NCBI GenBank assembly: GCA_022225965.2
Contig: JAKJXP020000142.1
Location: 1-64,000 of the forward strand
From: Diatrype stigma
Lineage: Eukaryota; Ascomycota; Sordariomycetes; Xylariales; Diatrypaceae
Direction: 5' to 3'
DNA length: 64,000 bases
Below the pieces are notes generated by a model. That model made no database searches. It saw only the letters and a list, made by a program, of their open reading frames with translations, and had not been told where the DNA came from. How positions within the stretch are numbered: position 1 is the stretch's first letter; each line of letters starts with the position of its first letter. Shown piece after piece: positions 21,601-32,901 of the stretch. A program made the translations under genes and the position numbers.

Positions 21601-22278
21601 CGTTGGCCATTTTCTTTTCTTTGCTTTTGCCTCCGAGGCCAGCTTCATCCAGGCTCCGTTTCCAGCGGTGTGTACGAAGTTAATGCCATCGTGGCAATAT
21701 GGGCCAAGTTTAGTATACCTTGTGCTCCCCGACTAGAGGCGCGAGTATTAGACTTGGAAGCTGTGAGCGAGCAATCCTCGCCCCGTCAAGCCGGTTTGGC
21801 ATCGCACGGTGTGCCCTGAGTTGTGTCCTGCCCTTCTGGAGGCAAAACCGGCGGCCAAACGGAGAGCACCCAGCCTGGCCTCGAGTTACGCTGCATTCAT
21901 TGGCGCCTGGCCCCTTCCGAGCTGAGCCTCAGCTCCTCGTATTTGTGCACCTTGCGTCTTAGCCTGCCTTAGTTTGCTGCACAGTGGCCTGGCCATTGCC
22001 CTCTTACGGAGAGTCAGAATCCACAAATCCCTATACTTTTTGATACAGAGGCTATTTCAAAAACTATTGATTCATTTCCAAGTATCTTACATATACTCGC
22101 CTATGCCCACGTCGCCGAGCTTACATGAAGCTAACTAACGCTAGATAGACTCATCATGATGTGCTAACAGAGGGTATCTCGAAGGTCGGCTCGACCATGT
22201 ACGTGTCAGGTGAAATGACAGCACGAAAGGAGTTTCTTGATGCTATGCAGGTAAGGCTGTTCAGGCTATAGTTGTCTT
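18602..22278. other. Long gene-free region (about 3.7 kb)
   Basis: It separates the promoter of the 1143-residue protein gene from the 3' end of the lipase gene. Many taggtacctac-like words, short repeats of cggtatg near 19210-19235 and of cggcat near 19664-19682, and a run of G-tracts at 20238-20279 are visible. No open frame has family motifs. It could hold long upstream leader exons or non-coding transcripts. Confidence 0.55.
20238..20279 (+). repeat. G-tract cluster with G-quadruplex potential
   Basis: One GGGG run (20238-20241) and three GGGGGG runs (20257-20262, 20265-20270, 20274-20279) with 2-3 base loops between the last three. Four runs of at least four G on one strand satisfy the usual intramolecular quadruplex pattern, although the first loop is 15 bases. 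Confidence 0.55.
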
Positions 22279-23985
22279 CTAGTCGCTAGTCGGACTGCAA
22301 TGCATCCAGATTTCATCGCCGAGGACAAACCTCTTGACCCCGACCAAAGGTTTCCCTTTCGCATCCCTTGCCACTTCTAGTGTCTTACTCCGGTGAAACC
22401 GGGCGATGAATCGAAGACGAAGCTCGTGCGGGATCTTCAAGCGAGCAGCTGTCCACTTTGCGTCTGGCTTGTGTTCATCAGGTACATTGTCTACACCTTG
22501 AGATTCCGTCTCCAATAGTCCTTCCTCGACCCAGTTGGTGCCAAGTAGCTGCTCTATCGGAAGCATTTTCCTCAAAAACTCGACCGATGAGTTGACTGTC
22601 AGGTAGATCGACCGTCTCCCGTTCGCCATCGTTTTGCCAAATAACGACATCCAGTGAAAATACAGAATTGCAAAGTCCGACTGGGAAAGATGCGTTGTGC
22701 CTTTGATTGTGAGATTCCAACATGGCACGCCTCTGTCGTCTGCCTCTTTGCACACATTTACAATCTTCTGGAAGTTCTCTGGCCAATACATGAAGGCTTC
22801 CGAGTTGATTACCAAGATAGGTTTTCTCAGTCTTTCATGTGTCGTTTCCTCGAAAACTGGCATAGCAGCCCCCCAGGCGTCTAGCAGAATGCCTTGACCA
22901 AGCCATGGAAACCTATCAGCTTGGCGAACCACTTGGATAGTGGTTGCTCCCCCGAAAGAATGGCCCATCATGGTGACGTCTGTTAGAAACATCCGACCAG
23001 TCCATTCAGTCCAATCAATACCCTCCAGCCCTTTCGAGCTAGAGCCGATATTCCCTTCTTTGCGTAGATTTGACCTATACACCAAGTCTCCTTGGCCATT
23101 ATTGATAAGCTCAAGGGCATAGTATGCCTCTTCAATTTCTGCCATTCGCAACTCGATTTGCGCATTCCTCAGTTTAATGTCGACCCCCTGGTCGTTTCGA
23201 GGCCAGGTATCATAAGCGTTGTCTCGAGGCCAGAGGTAGTCAACCACATAATGCCGCTCAGGTACGGCATCGGTGGCGGATCCACCCGCAGGGACCCCAC
23301 TAGTCGTAGGTGGTATATTGACGTAGGTTCTGGCCCCAGAACCATCACGGTGCTCCATGGCGACCACGATGAAGCCGTTGCTAGCCAGCTCTCCACAAAC
23401 AGCGCTGTAGCATGTCCGCGACCCGCCTAGCCCGTGGCTGAAAATTATGATAGGGAATCTTGGCTTCTCTTCCTCCTTCACCGGCAGGGTATCCTGGCTA
23501 CTTTCAGGCGCAGTCGTCTTCAAGCTCGTAGGCCTTTGGCTCGCCAACTTGGCATTTCGAAAAGCGGGCAACTTGGTGAACATGGTGGTTGCGGAAATAT
23601 AGGCCGTCACAGGCAACCCAGGGGAGCTGAGGAACTCCGCGTACCCGTTGGAAGTTTCCAATCGCGGCCTCGATAACCAGGTTGCCCTACTGGGCTTCTT
23701 GCGTGTGACCGAGTACGACGAAGTGTCGCATGGATAGAATACGGAAACAAGCACCGTCTCCAGCTTCAGGGCGTGTGTATGGTTCCTCTTGATATTCGAG
23801 AACGTCCGCGGCTGCCTAGCCGGCAACTCGATGTCCATGAACCCAACACTGTACGGCCCTGAGTACTCCGGCAGCGTATGAAAGAAATATTCTCGCCATC
23901 CTTTGGGTGGACTCGGCCCTGGTTCCGGTCTCTCACGCTGCTGGTCAGAATCCCGTTCCTGACGGGCCTTCGTGTGTCGATGCAT
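22279..23985 (-). CDS. PAF acetylhydrolase-like alpha/beta-hydrolase
   Basis: An intronless 568-residue lipase-fold protein of the platelet-activating factor acetylhydrolase (plasma/isoform II) family, which cleaves short or oxidised acyl chains from phospholipids. FPIIIFSHGLGGSRTCYS gives the oxyanion-hole region, GFIVVAMEHRDGSG the following strand, MGHSFGGAT the nucleophile elbow (Ser343), GILLDAWGA the acid (Asp369) and GTTHLSQSDF the histidine (His432), so the triad is complete and in the family order. There is no signal peptide; the N-terminus is polar and charged (MHRHTKARQERD), so an intracellular site is likely. The product is longer than the roughly 400-440 residues of animal members, as is common for fungal ones. 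Confidence 0.9.
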   Translation of the reverse strand: MHRHTKARQERDSDQQRERPEPGPSPPKGWREYFFHTLPEYSGPYSVGFMDIELPARQPRTFSNIKRNHTHALKLETVLVSVFYPCDTSSYSVTRKKPSRATWLSRPRLETSNGYAEFLSSPGLPVTAYISATTMFTKLPAFRNAKLASQRPTSLKTTAPESSQDTLPVKEEEKPRFPIIIFSHGLGGSRTCYSAVCGELASNGFIVVAMEHRDGSGARTYVNIPPTTSGVPAGGSATDAVPERHYVVDYLWPRDNAYDTWPRNDQGVDIKLRNAQIELRMAEIEEAYYALELINNGQGDLVYRSNLRKEGNIGSSSKGLEGIDWTEWTGRMFLTDVTMMGHSFGGATTIQVVRQADRFPWLGQGILLDAWGAAMPVFEETTHERLRKPILVINSEAFMYWPENFQKIVNVCKEADDRGVPCWNLTIKGTTHLSQSDFAILYFHWMSLFGKTMANGRRSIYLTVNSSVEFLRKMLPIEQLLGTNWVEEGLLETESQGVDNVPDEHKPDAKWTAARLKIPHELRLRFIARFHRSKTLEVARDAKGKPLVGVKRFVLGDEIWMHCSPTSD

Positions 23986-26900
23986 TATATTCTATCGGGA
24001 TGTTCTTGATTATCGAGTATTCTATCAGATACTGCGAGACCTGAGTAATGTTAGCTCTTGCTAACATTTCCCAAGGGAGCTGTCGACCCCAACAAACTGC
24101 CTACACAGTTTACAGTACATACCAGGTACATGTTACTGAAGGGAATACAAACAGGTGCAGTAATTGTCTTTGATCGGAGATTTGAATCACTTTAGTAACT
24201 AATCTTTTTCCAACGTGATCATTCGACACACTACCATCAGGCGTACATATTTACTTTGTAGTAGTAATTCCTATTTACTATCTAATAGTAATAGTTAGCA
24301 AACATGGATGTATGGGCTTCCCTGCCACATGGCGGCGTCTCAGGAACATGACGTCATGAGATCTAGAGATCTGAGCCCCACTAACTCCTAATCACACTAA
24401 CTAACCCATGGAGTCATAGGCTCGTAGGGGTAGCCCCTGAGCCCATGGGATTTCAAGATAATCCCATTCTCAACTCCAAATCTCGATCCAGCTTTCCAGC
24501 CCTGCCAGCTTATACAAATTCGTAGCCAGCAACCTCATGAGTAATCATTTATTATCAAACCTTCGAAATATTCTTGTCAATTTTACTAATATACTTAATG
24601 ATACAGATAGTGGCCATTGGAATCTTAGCTCCTTTGTCAGGGGTGAGGCTGTCTTGAGTACCTGGCTACCTAAGGATCGGAATGGTTGAACTTACTACAA
24701 CCCGCCAGTCTGGCACCCTGGCAGGCACTCGTGAACGTTTGATGCCGCTATCGTATAGCGCCACTCAGACCCGGTCATTGCCGCTATTAACAACTTTACT
24801 TCAACATCATTTTACTACGTCTAGCAGAGTTACAGCAGTACACGCTGTGGCAGGCTATCAGATTGGCTCGCAATGATTTGCATAGCTTCTAGAAGACCCC
24901 CGGAAAAACCTGAAGGCAGCGCCAAGATCCAGGGGAACGAGGAGGGGAATGCTACTGATCAAGTAGGTAGGTAGTACAAATGTGCCCATGGTATTGCGAA
25001 GCTCTCAAAGTACCTCGCCCGAGGAGACTTGCTTGCCGAGCATCTTGTGAAAGGAAGCCAAATCACACACAACACGTTCGGTACCATCGCTTGTAAAGCC
25101 CTACGGGCACTCATATCTAAGGAGAGGCGATCTCTAAAGACACGTGGTGAGAAATGGTCCCATCTCGGGCGACGGCACTGCATGCGAGAGAGCACGCAAG
25201 ATTCGCAATATTCCACCCATTCTACGACGGCTTCGGCGGCTATTTCGGTCTATAGCAACTCACTATATCACAACAAAAGCCCTTCCGCCAAGGCCTTTCT
25301 CTTGCCCGACTACTATGCACTATGGCGGACCGCGCGACAGCAAAACCTCGATCTGGATAAATCCGACCATCCATTCAGCCAGCCCTGAGCCTTAAAACCC
25401 TCCTCCGCCTTACCATCGCATCGCACCGTGACGACGCGATGTACCTCCGGGATGTGGGCGACGTACCGTGGCCGTCGCTCGCTGCTATCGTCGCCCTGAC
25501 TGACCGACCTGAGTGCATGCAAGCCGTCGAGCTCTCCTTCGGTACTTCCGAGGTGACGCGGCCTACTCAGGGGGCGAGGACGAAGAAAGGCAGGCGGCTC
25601 AGTTTAGATTAATTGCCTGGTTCCATCGCCCGAGATGCCAAAAGGGCCCCCCCGAATGGTGTTCTGCACTCCGCAGCACGTGTGGACGCTGCACGCCAAT
25701 GAACCCGGGCTTGAGGAGCTGCCAAGAGGGGTCCCTTCCTTCCTGACTCGCCTCGCCTCGCCTTGCATCGCATCTCGTCTCGTCTCATCTGGTCCTCTCT
25801 GAAGAAGCAGTGTGGCCATCGACGCAGCAATAGATTAATGTCCTATGGGTATGCCAACCGAATGTCCCCTTCCTCCCTCCTATCCCTAGCGCGCGTCGGC
25901 TAGATGTCGGCGCCGAAAAGTCGTGCGGCCTGGCGTCGCATTGTAGGCAGGCAGTGGTGGAGCAATCTGTCTGTTTAGCCGATATGCGCGCGCGCGAAGA
26001 GGCGTGGCCCGGATCACCAGGCTCCTTCCCTTTTCCCCTCCCCTCAGGGTCGCACGCCCCTATAACCGACCTGCAGCGTCTATATCTGTTAGGTAATGCC
26101 AACTCCACCGTTCGTTCTCGAAGCTCTCGACTTCGACCTCCTGCTCATTTCTTCTCTTCTGTCCGCCGGCGCTTGTGCGCGCGCAACGCCATCTTACCAG
26201 GGGGGAAGGGGGGTCCCACGACATTGAGAGTTCGCGCTCTCTACTCTACTCCCCGCCCAGCCCCTCTTCCCATGGCGAGTCCAGCCCGGTAGCCTAGCGC
26301 AGGACGGTGATCCTACCTTCCCATAGATCGATGTGAGCGGGGATGACCAGAGGAAAGGCGAAAACGGAATAAAAAAATTTGGTGTCTATTTTTCAAGCCT
26401 CGAGGTCGCCGGAACAGACCGGGTGGAACTTGAAAAAATGAGACGGAAGGTCCTTTCGTCCTTCATCTTCATTTTCGGTGTCGAAACCCGTCTTTCTGCG
26501 ATGGTGACAAAGTCCGAGCCCGAAATCCGAGCGCTCGCATCCGCGAGGCAGAGACAAACAGAGAGAGAGGGGGCGCGGGGTGAGGGGGAACTTGGGAGAT
26601 GACGCCTTTGTTTCTGCGAGTTGTCTGCTCACACTCACATACGTGAGTCGCGCAAGAAATCTTTGCGTTTTAGTTTAACTTGTCCAAAACCCGCCATCGC
26701 CCGACGACCTGTCCGGGATTTCCAATTGAGATTTCACGGAGGTGCTGAAGAACAATGGAGAACAGGTATACGAAGTACAACGCACGGAAAGGAGACAGGA
26801 CACGAGTAATGAATGTCCACAGGCCAGGAAGAGAACTTTTCCTTTGAAGAACAAGCACATTCTAACTCCCCTTTTCAAACTTCCTTAGATTCAAGAAATA

Positions 26901-27684
26901 TGGAATTGCGCCCTTTTATATGTAGCAGATCAAATTATGTGGCTAGCTAGCTTCCTACTGCGGCACTCATCCTAGATGGTATAAGATCGGCCAGGTTTGC
27001 AATTGAAACGTTACAGATAGATACCCATTGACACGGAAAAGATTACACATCAATTCGCGTCCTGTCTTCGTATAGAAATGATGCCAAGGTCCTAGTAAGC
27101 TCTACATGGTAATGTTAACAAGTCCGCCAGTAGAATCGACAGCGATGAAGATCGATGTCGCAAACATCTTCGATCAGCAGAGGCTCCCCCTGTCACAATG
27201 CAAGGGCGCGTACATACTCGTATACACACGTGTATAGACTCAGACAACAATAAACTCCTCCGTTCTGATCCAGTTCAGTAGGAATAAACGAATGCGCCAT
27301 TGGCAATAGTAAATAAATAGATGACCGCGACATTCATCTAACTACATACATGGTAGGAACACAGATTGATGGTGGCCTAAGTGACTTCATCGATGCCTAG
27401 GTATTATGTGATATCAAAGCAGCTCCTCAAACCGGACGAACAGCCCTGATGCCCGCTACCGTTGCTCATGCTTCTACTGCTACTATGGACTGATAAACCA
27501 ATTGGGCCAATCCGTCAGTTCTGTCGTCATCTGTTATAGACCCGACTGATAGGGACATAAGTTTCAAATCGAACCCATATATCTGACACTATGCACAAAT
27601 GGCTTCTTTGGTAGCCCGACGTATCATCCCTTCACTACCTCGTGCTCGAAGCAGTCCCTTCTTCCAAGATCCAGGTTTAACAGT
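23986..27684. other. Long gene-free region (about 3.7 kb)
   Basis: It contains the lipase gene promoter (with the palindrome at 24347), a GC-richer block at about 25400-26600 with simple-sequence tracts (ctcgc/ctcgt repeats near 25746-25790, gcgcgcgcg near 25986), and AT-richer DNA from 26850 to 27660. Open frames up to 119 codons show no motif and overlap on both strands, so I support no gene. Confidence 0.5.
24347..24358. promoter_or_regulatory. 12-bp palindrome with CRE core (TGACGTCA)
   Basis: catgacgtcatg is a perfect 12-bp palindrome containing the full cAMP-response/ATF core TGACGTCA, a known site for bZIP dimers. It lies about 360 bases upstream of the lipase start at 23985. Function is inferred from the motif. 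Confidence 0.42.
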
Positions 27685-29021
27685 TTAGAACTTGAAGACC
27701 TGGTCCTTCGAGTAGCCGAGCTCCTTGAGGTAGCCGGTCAGCTCGCCCTGGTCGGAGGGGCTGACCTTGTTGCCGGAGATGGCCTTGTACAGGCCCGGGG
27801 GTCCGCAGACGAAGATCTTGATGTTGTCCTCCTTGGGCTCGGGCAGGACGGTCTTGAGCAGGTCCTTGGTGATGTGGCCGGCGGCGCCGCCGGTCCAGCT
27901 CTTGGGCGGCTTGTCGAGCGTGTAGAAGGCGCGGAAGCGCTGCGGGTACGTGTTCTCGAGGTCCTCCCACTCCTTCTTCAGCAAGATGTCCTCCTCGGTC
28001 AGGTTGCCGAACACGAGCGTCACCTTGGTCTGGTCGTCCGCGTTGCGGAAGATCGCCCGCGCCAGCTGGTACATCGGCGTGATGCCCGTCCCGCCCGCGA
28101 TCAGCGCGATGTGCTTGTGCTTGTTCGCCTCCCACGGGTACTTAGGCAGGGGGCCCTTGAAGTCCAGCCGCTGCCCCGGCACCATGTCGTGCAGGTACGT
28201 CGACATCGGCCCGTTGGGGTACTTCTTGACGATCAGCTCGATGAGGCCCTTGGTATCTATAGATTCGCGCAACAGACGTTAGCGAGACCCAGAACTATCA
28301 TGTGTGCTCAACAAGGGGCTACGTAGAACGGAATAGAAACACAGCGCGAGTGGCGAGGGGGGAAAGGGCAATGCAGATCATCATAGTGTTGTCTCAATGT
28401 CTCCTTACCCTCTTCACTTGTAGGCGTGTACGGCCGAATGATGGGCTTCTCGCCGTCGGCGGGCTTGAACTTGGTGAGGAGGGCGCTGGTGATCTGCATG
28501 CCCGACACCTGGTCGTCCTCGGGCAGCTGGAAGATGAACTTCTTGGTGTTGTGGTTGATGACCTCGACGTCCTTGAGCGCCAGGGAGATGAAGCCCTGAT
28601 CGCCGCCGAGGAAGGCCTTCTTCGGCGGGCCAGCCACCGCATCCTTCACCTTGGCCTCGGCTTTCTGTGCGCCCGAGGCTCCGAAGTACCAGTAGGCCGC
28701 GCCGGCGGCCCCGACCGCGCCGGCGCCGTAGAGGAGGGCGTTGTTGGAGGAGCCAGCCTTGGCGGGCGGCTCGGTCGCATATGTCCGCTTGAGGGCAGCC
28801 TGTTGCTCGTAACGTAACGTAACGATCAGGGAATCTGTCAGCTTGCAATTGATCCAAATCGTGACTATATTGCGGTCGTGAGACGCTCAATTGAGTGCCG
28901 ACGGACTCGGAGCTCCGAGCTCGCTTTGCTTCGGAAGACCTTCACTGCACCTCACTCCACTGCAAGTTTTACTTACGCGCTTCAATGGCTGCGCTGCGCG
29001 GAGTGCTGATCTCGCAAACAT
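27685..29021 (-). CDS. MCR1: NADH-cytochrome b5 reductase, mitochondrial (MCR1 type)
   Basis: Three exons (29021-28977, 28799-28409, 28256-27685; 1008 bases) encode 335 residues. The N-terminus [15 protein letters not shown] plus [11 protein letters not shown] is a basic, acid-free mitochondrial presequence, followed by a hydrophobic Ala/Gly segment ([20 protein letters not shown]) that anchors the protein. The FAD site shows RPYTPTS, which spans the second intron region, and the NAD-binding half shows [27 protein letters not shown] and VCGPPG. It passes electrons from NADH to cytochrome b5 or related acceptors and in yeast supports sterol synthesis and oxidative-stress defence. Length matches the family. 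For exon 2, an alternative 3' splice site 6 bases upstream would add two residues. Housekeeping gene. Confidence 0.93.
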
Positions 29022-29669
29022 TGTGTGGGCTCTGCTTTGAAATATACACAAAAATGCCGGAATCTATGTCTATGGAGGGATGCCAACAAAAGCACTGAAG
29101 AATGACGATTTATTGCTGGGGGAAGAACGAGGGAGAAACGTCGTTCGCCAATTGACCGAGAGGTTGCGACGGGCGGAGCTTGCGGGATGGTTAAGGCCCC
29201 GCGGTTCAATCCATTGCCTAACTAGAGTTAGTTAGACTACCTTAGCAACTGGGTCGGCAGATCATGACGTATGCCGATCACGTGATTGACTTGATTGCTA
29301 ATCACCCTTGTCAGCCCATATTTCGCATCGCTCAGCAACTTTAAATCCGATTGTCATCAGCGGAAATCTCCCGACGCGATTGAAGTCCATTCGTGAATTC
29401 TCCGAGTCGTGATCTAAAATAACACCTTGTTACCATTGGCTCAAACTAACTACTATCTTGGTCTCCACCAGCATTTAATGTGACTAGGTCATCTTAACAG
29501 GAATTGTTTTGACCCTTCGAAAGGTGTTTCTTGATCGACGATATTCGGATTGTCTATGGCCTACTCATCTCCACAACATGTCGTTCGGCCGTGATACAAC
29601 TAGGCCTCGTAAAAGCATCTATCTCCTGCAAATTCTGAGCAATGTGCCTCCCAGCTTCATCTTGCCGCT
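29022..29669. other. Intergenic
   Basis: About 650 bases holding the MCR1 promoter and the 3' flank of the permease gene. No open frame of interest. Confidence 0.6.
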
Positions 29670-31492
29670 TTAGTATACATAAATGAAGTCTTCATTCTGA
29701 AGGTCGGGCAGATCTTGCAGACCCCTATCTTCATCTAACCCCCGTGACTGCTCGTGCTGCTCGACTTCGACGGCCTTGCTATCATCTATATCCTGCTTCC
29801 TCATCATCGATTGGTCTACAACGTTGGCCGACTTCCCGAGCTGCTCCCGCTTCTTAGCGTGCAGCTTGTTCAGGAACATGAGGTATAACGGAATGACCCT
29901 ATAGGTACCCGCCCTGTTAGCGCGGGAGTTTAAATGGCGGGATGATTAAGGTGGCAACTCACATCCCCAAGACGCCGACGAGGACGAACATGATAAGGTT
30001 GGAGATCAGGCCGGGCCGGTACAGCGGTGCGTCTTTAGTGTTGTACAAGAGCGGGCCGATGATGTTGCCAGTGCACATCCCCATCTATAGCACTTGGGTC
30101 AGTGGTGATATCAAAGCGGGTAGATCAAAAGACATCATGGATAACTTACAAACATGACCGCAGAACTGGTCTTCTTTTTCGTATCACCGCCAGTGTTCTG
30201 AGCAGACCAGGTATAAACCATGGGCGTGATGGCCGCTAGGCACTGCACCAAATAGTAACCCAAGAGCAAGACACCCTTGTTCTTCTCGTTTCGGGGGACC
30301 GTCAGCATAAGCACGGCGCCGAGTGTAGGCAGGACGCTGAGTCCCGTTATGACCACCCCCTTGCGCCCGATTTTAGTGGAAACCCAGCCGGATCCGATAA
30401 TGACCACAATCTGGATCACACCACTTGGCATGGTGAAGAGAATGGCTGTGAAGCTGGTGTACCCGAAATCTTTCAGGATCAGGTTCCCGAAGACACTGAT
30501 ACCCCCGGAAGCGATTCTAAAGTGACCATTGTTAACTGTCCGCTCATCCCTTAGGGAGAAGGATGCATTGGTCAAACTCACGAAATGGAAACGATTAGCA
30601 TGAACCAAAGCAGAGTCTTGATGTCTAACAATGTCTCCTTGACGTGGTCCCATTTCCACTGTCGACTCGCAACACCCATTTGGTTGGCCCGCAAACGCTC
30701 GACGGAAATGAGCTTCTCCCGCTCCGTGAGATATTTGGCTTCCATGGGCGAATCCGGCATAAATATGATGAACATGGACCCGAATATGACGGTCAACACG
30801 CCACAGAAGATGAATATGACCTGATACCTGTATATCTTGTCGCTCACGATATGCCCGAGCCCGTAGGTAGCAAGACTACCAACAATGAAAGTCAGCCCAT
30901 TCATCGAGTTCCAGTATGATGTCCGGAGGGTCTGCTCGGATCGCCGCCACCACATCTGCGTGACTGCTAAGCAGGATGGGGCGATCATGGCTTCGAAAGA
31001 GCCAAGGAGGAACCGCAGCACCAGCAGCGAGGGAAAGGTGTTGCAGGCGGCCATCAAGGAGGCACAGATTCCCCAACCTAGCACAGCGGTCCCGATGACC
31101 TTCCCAGTCGGCAACTTGACCAGCAGGAGAGCGGCGAGGGGCTGGAAGATGAGCTGGGCGAAGTAGAGGATGGATCCCAACCACGAGTATTGCATGGATG
31201 TCAGATGGGCATCCTCCAAGATACCAAAGATGGAGACATATGACAGCGACGACTTGTCCAGCTGTTGGAAGAAGTACGCCCCAAGAAGCAGGGGCAAAAT
31301 GCGGGTATCGATGCGCCGTAGAACCTGCCGTTCTTCGGCATAGTCAAACGAGACCTCCCCATGCTGGGCAATGAACAAGGCGGCCTTGTCTGCGTTGCTG
31401 CTGACGGTGGCCTTGTTGAGGGCCTCCTTCACGGGTGTGATGGTATCGTTGTCCGCCGCCGCTGGAGCTGGGGTATGTCGATCGTCCGCCAT
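29670..31492 (-). CDS. MFS permease, Dal5-like anion:cation symporter family
   Basis: Four exons (31492-30582, 30516-30150, 30084-29963, 29898-29670; 1629 bases) encode 542 residues. The protein has a polar N-terminus, then RRIDTRILPLLLGAYFFQQLDKSSL, the usual start of helix 1 in this family. About 12 hydrophobic segments are visible, including FGILEDAHL and YSWLGSILYFAQL, LLVLRFLLGSFEAMIAP, GGISVFGNLILKDFGYT and GNIIGPLLYNTKDAPLYRPG. The cytosolic tail is acidic and Gln-rich. Family members carry allantoate, nicotinate, pantothenate, biotin and similar carboxylates into the cell; the substrate here cannot be told. A TATA element lies about 150 bases upstream. Intron ends are GT-AG throughout, and total coding length is a multiple of three. 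Confidence 0.9.
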
Positions 31493-31644
31493 GTTGGTGT
31501 GTGTATTATCTTGACAGCGGAGACGTTATCGCGCCCAGGGCTTCAACTGGGAGGTTTAACTAGCCAACGAAAGTCCTGGGGAGGTAGTAATAAAGATCGA
31601 ATTGATCATAGAATAGCATGAAACATCGATATGCTGGACCCTTG

Positions 31645-31650
31645 TTTATA
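31645..31650 (-). promoter_or_regulatory. TATA box of the Dal5-like permease gene
   Basis: TATAAA on the minus strand, about 150 bases before the ATG at 31492. Confidence 0.4.
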
Positions 31651-32153
31651 AGGCGGTGGGTGCTAAGAACCCGGGGAGTTGGAGCTGCGGAGACCCCTGT
31701 AGGAAAAGGTAGGCCACATGCTCTTCGTAGGCGAGATAGGCACATAATTTACATGCGCGTCGGGAAGTCTATTCATGATGATCCTGCCGAGACAATGTGC
31801 TTGTCCACCCCCCTTGACCAATATGAACCAATGTTACGGCTAGATGTTGCGATAACAGCTTGATGTAGTGTAATGCTGTTTCAGATACCTACGTCGCCTT
31901 CCTACGCCGGCTTCCTCTTATCCCCTCTTCATTCTGTTGCTTTATATTGCCACCAGCCTCACATTCGCTAGAGATAGGCGGTCCCCTACCCGCGTCGCTC
32001 GTATCCTACACCGTTCAATGGTTGAAAGGTCTACCGGTACCTAGTTGAGGCATCTGACGAGCTCTTAATCACACATGCTGATTGGTGGAATATAGAGCCC
32101 GGCAACGACTGCAGCGAAACTGATGTGCAAGCCTCTCTTATTCCAGCCGAATA

Positions 32154-32188
32154 TATGCTCTATGCTCTATGCTCTATGTCCTATGTCC
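32154..32188. repeat. Microsatellite, five 7-bp units
   Basis: Three exact copies of tatgctc are followed directly by two of the variant tatgtcc. Confidence 0.85.
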
Positions 32189-32901
32189 TACTTGCTGTGC
32201 CCCAATGGCGCATGGGACTTCGCAAACGACCTTTATTTTTCCTAGACCAGAAGCCCACAAGACTTTAAACTACCTACGTACATATATATAGGTAGGTATG
32301 AAGCAGAGAAGCCAAGTACTCAGCGTCGGGAAATCCGAGACCTGGCGGAGACATATTCGGAACTAAGGCAGCGCGATGGTCGGTCTCGAGTCTCGACCTG
32401 ATCCTCCAAACCTGAATGAAGTGACGGGCAGGACGGGCAAGTTGGAACCAGCCACTTGGTTCCAATCCCGGTCCAATCGTTCCAAGGTTCTGGGGGTGGA
32501 GCTCTCGATCCACTTACCCCATGCCCTAATGCCAGTGCCCCATATTCCCCGCATGTAATTACCCGCAAAATCCCCAAAGCCGGCTAAATTCCATCCCAGG
32601 TAGGTAGGTACGTACCCGGTGGACCTCGGGACTCAGGAGACATCCATGGATCCTATCCAGGCTATATTTCTCGAGCTATATTTCACCTGGCAGCTGCCAT
32701 AGAAGGCCTGCCATAAGGTACCTAGTAGAATGGAGGCTTACGCTCTGTTCTGTTCACGCAAACTACAACGAAGTCTCAACTTTCCCGCCGTACACGAGCC
32801 GTTAATGAGGGTAAACGATGGCTAGGTGAGCAGTGGAAGTATTGGCATTTGTTATTCAAACTAAGAGCTTTTTCTAGAGATGGCGGTCGTGAGGGGAGTA
32901 G

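Larger units (their letters stand above)
31493..32901. other. Intergenic with short tandem repeat
   Basis: 1.4 kb between the permease promoter and the 3' end of the HET gene. It holds the 7-bp repeat at 32154-32188 and no supported gene. Confidence 0.55.

Noticed and set aside
25954..26292. 112-codon plus-strand frame in the GC-richer block
   Set aside because: Arg/Pro/Ser-rich with no motif and overlapped by an equally good frame on the other strand.
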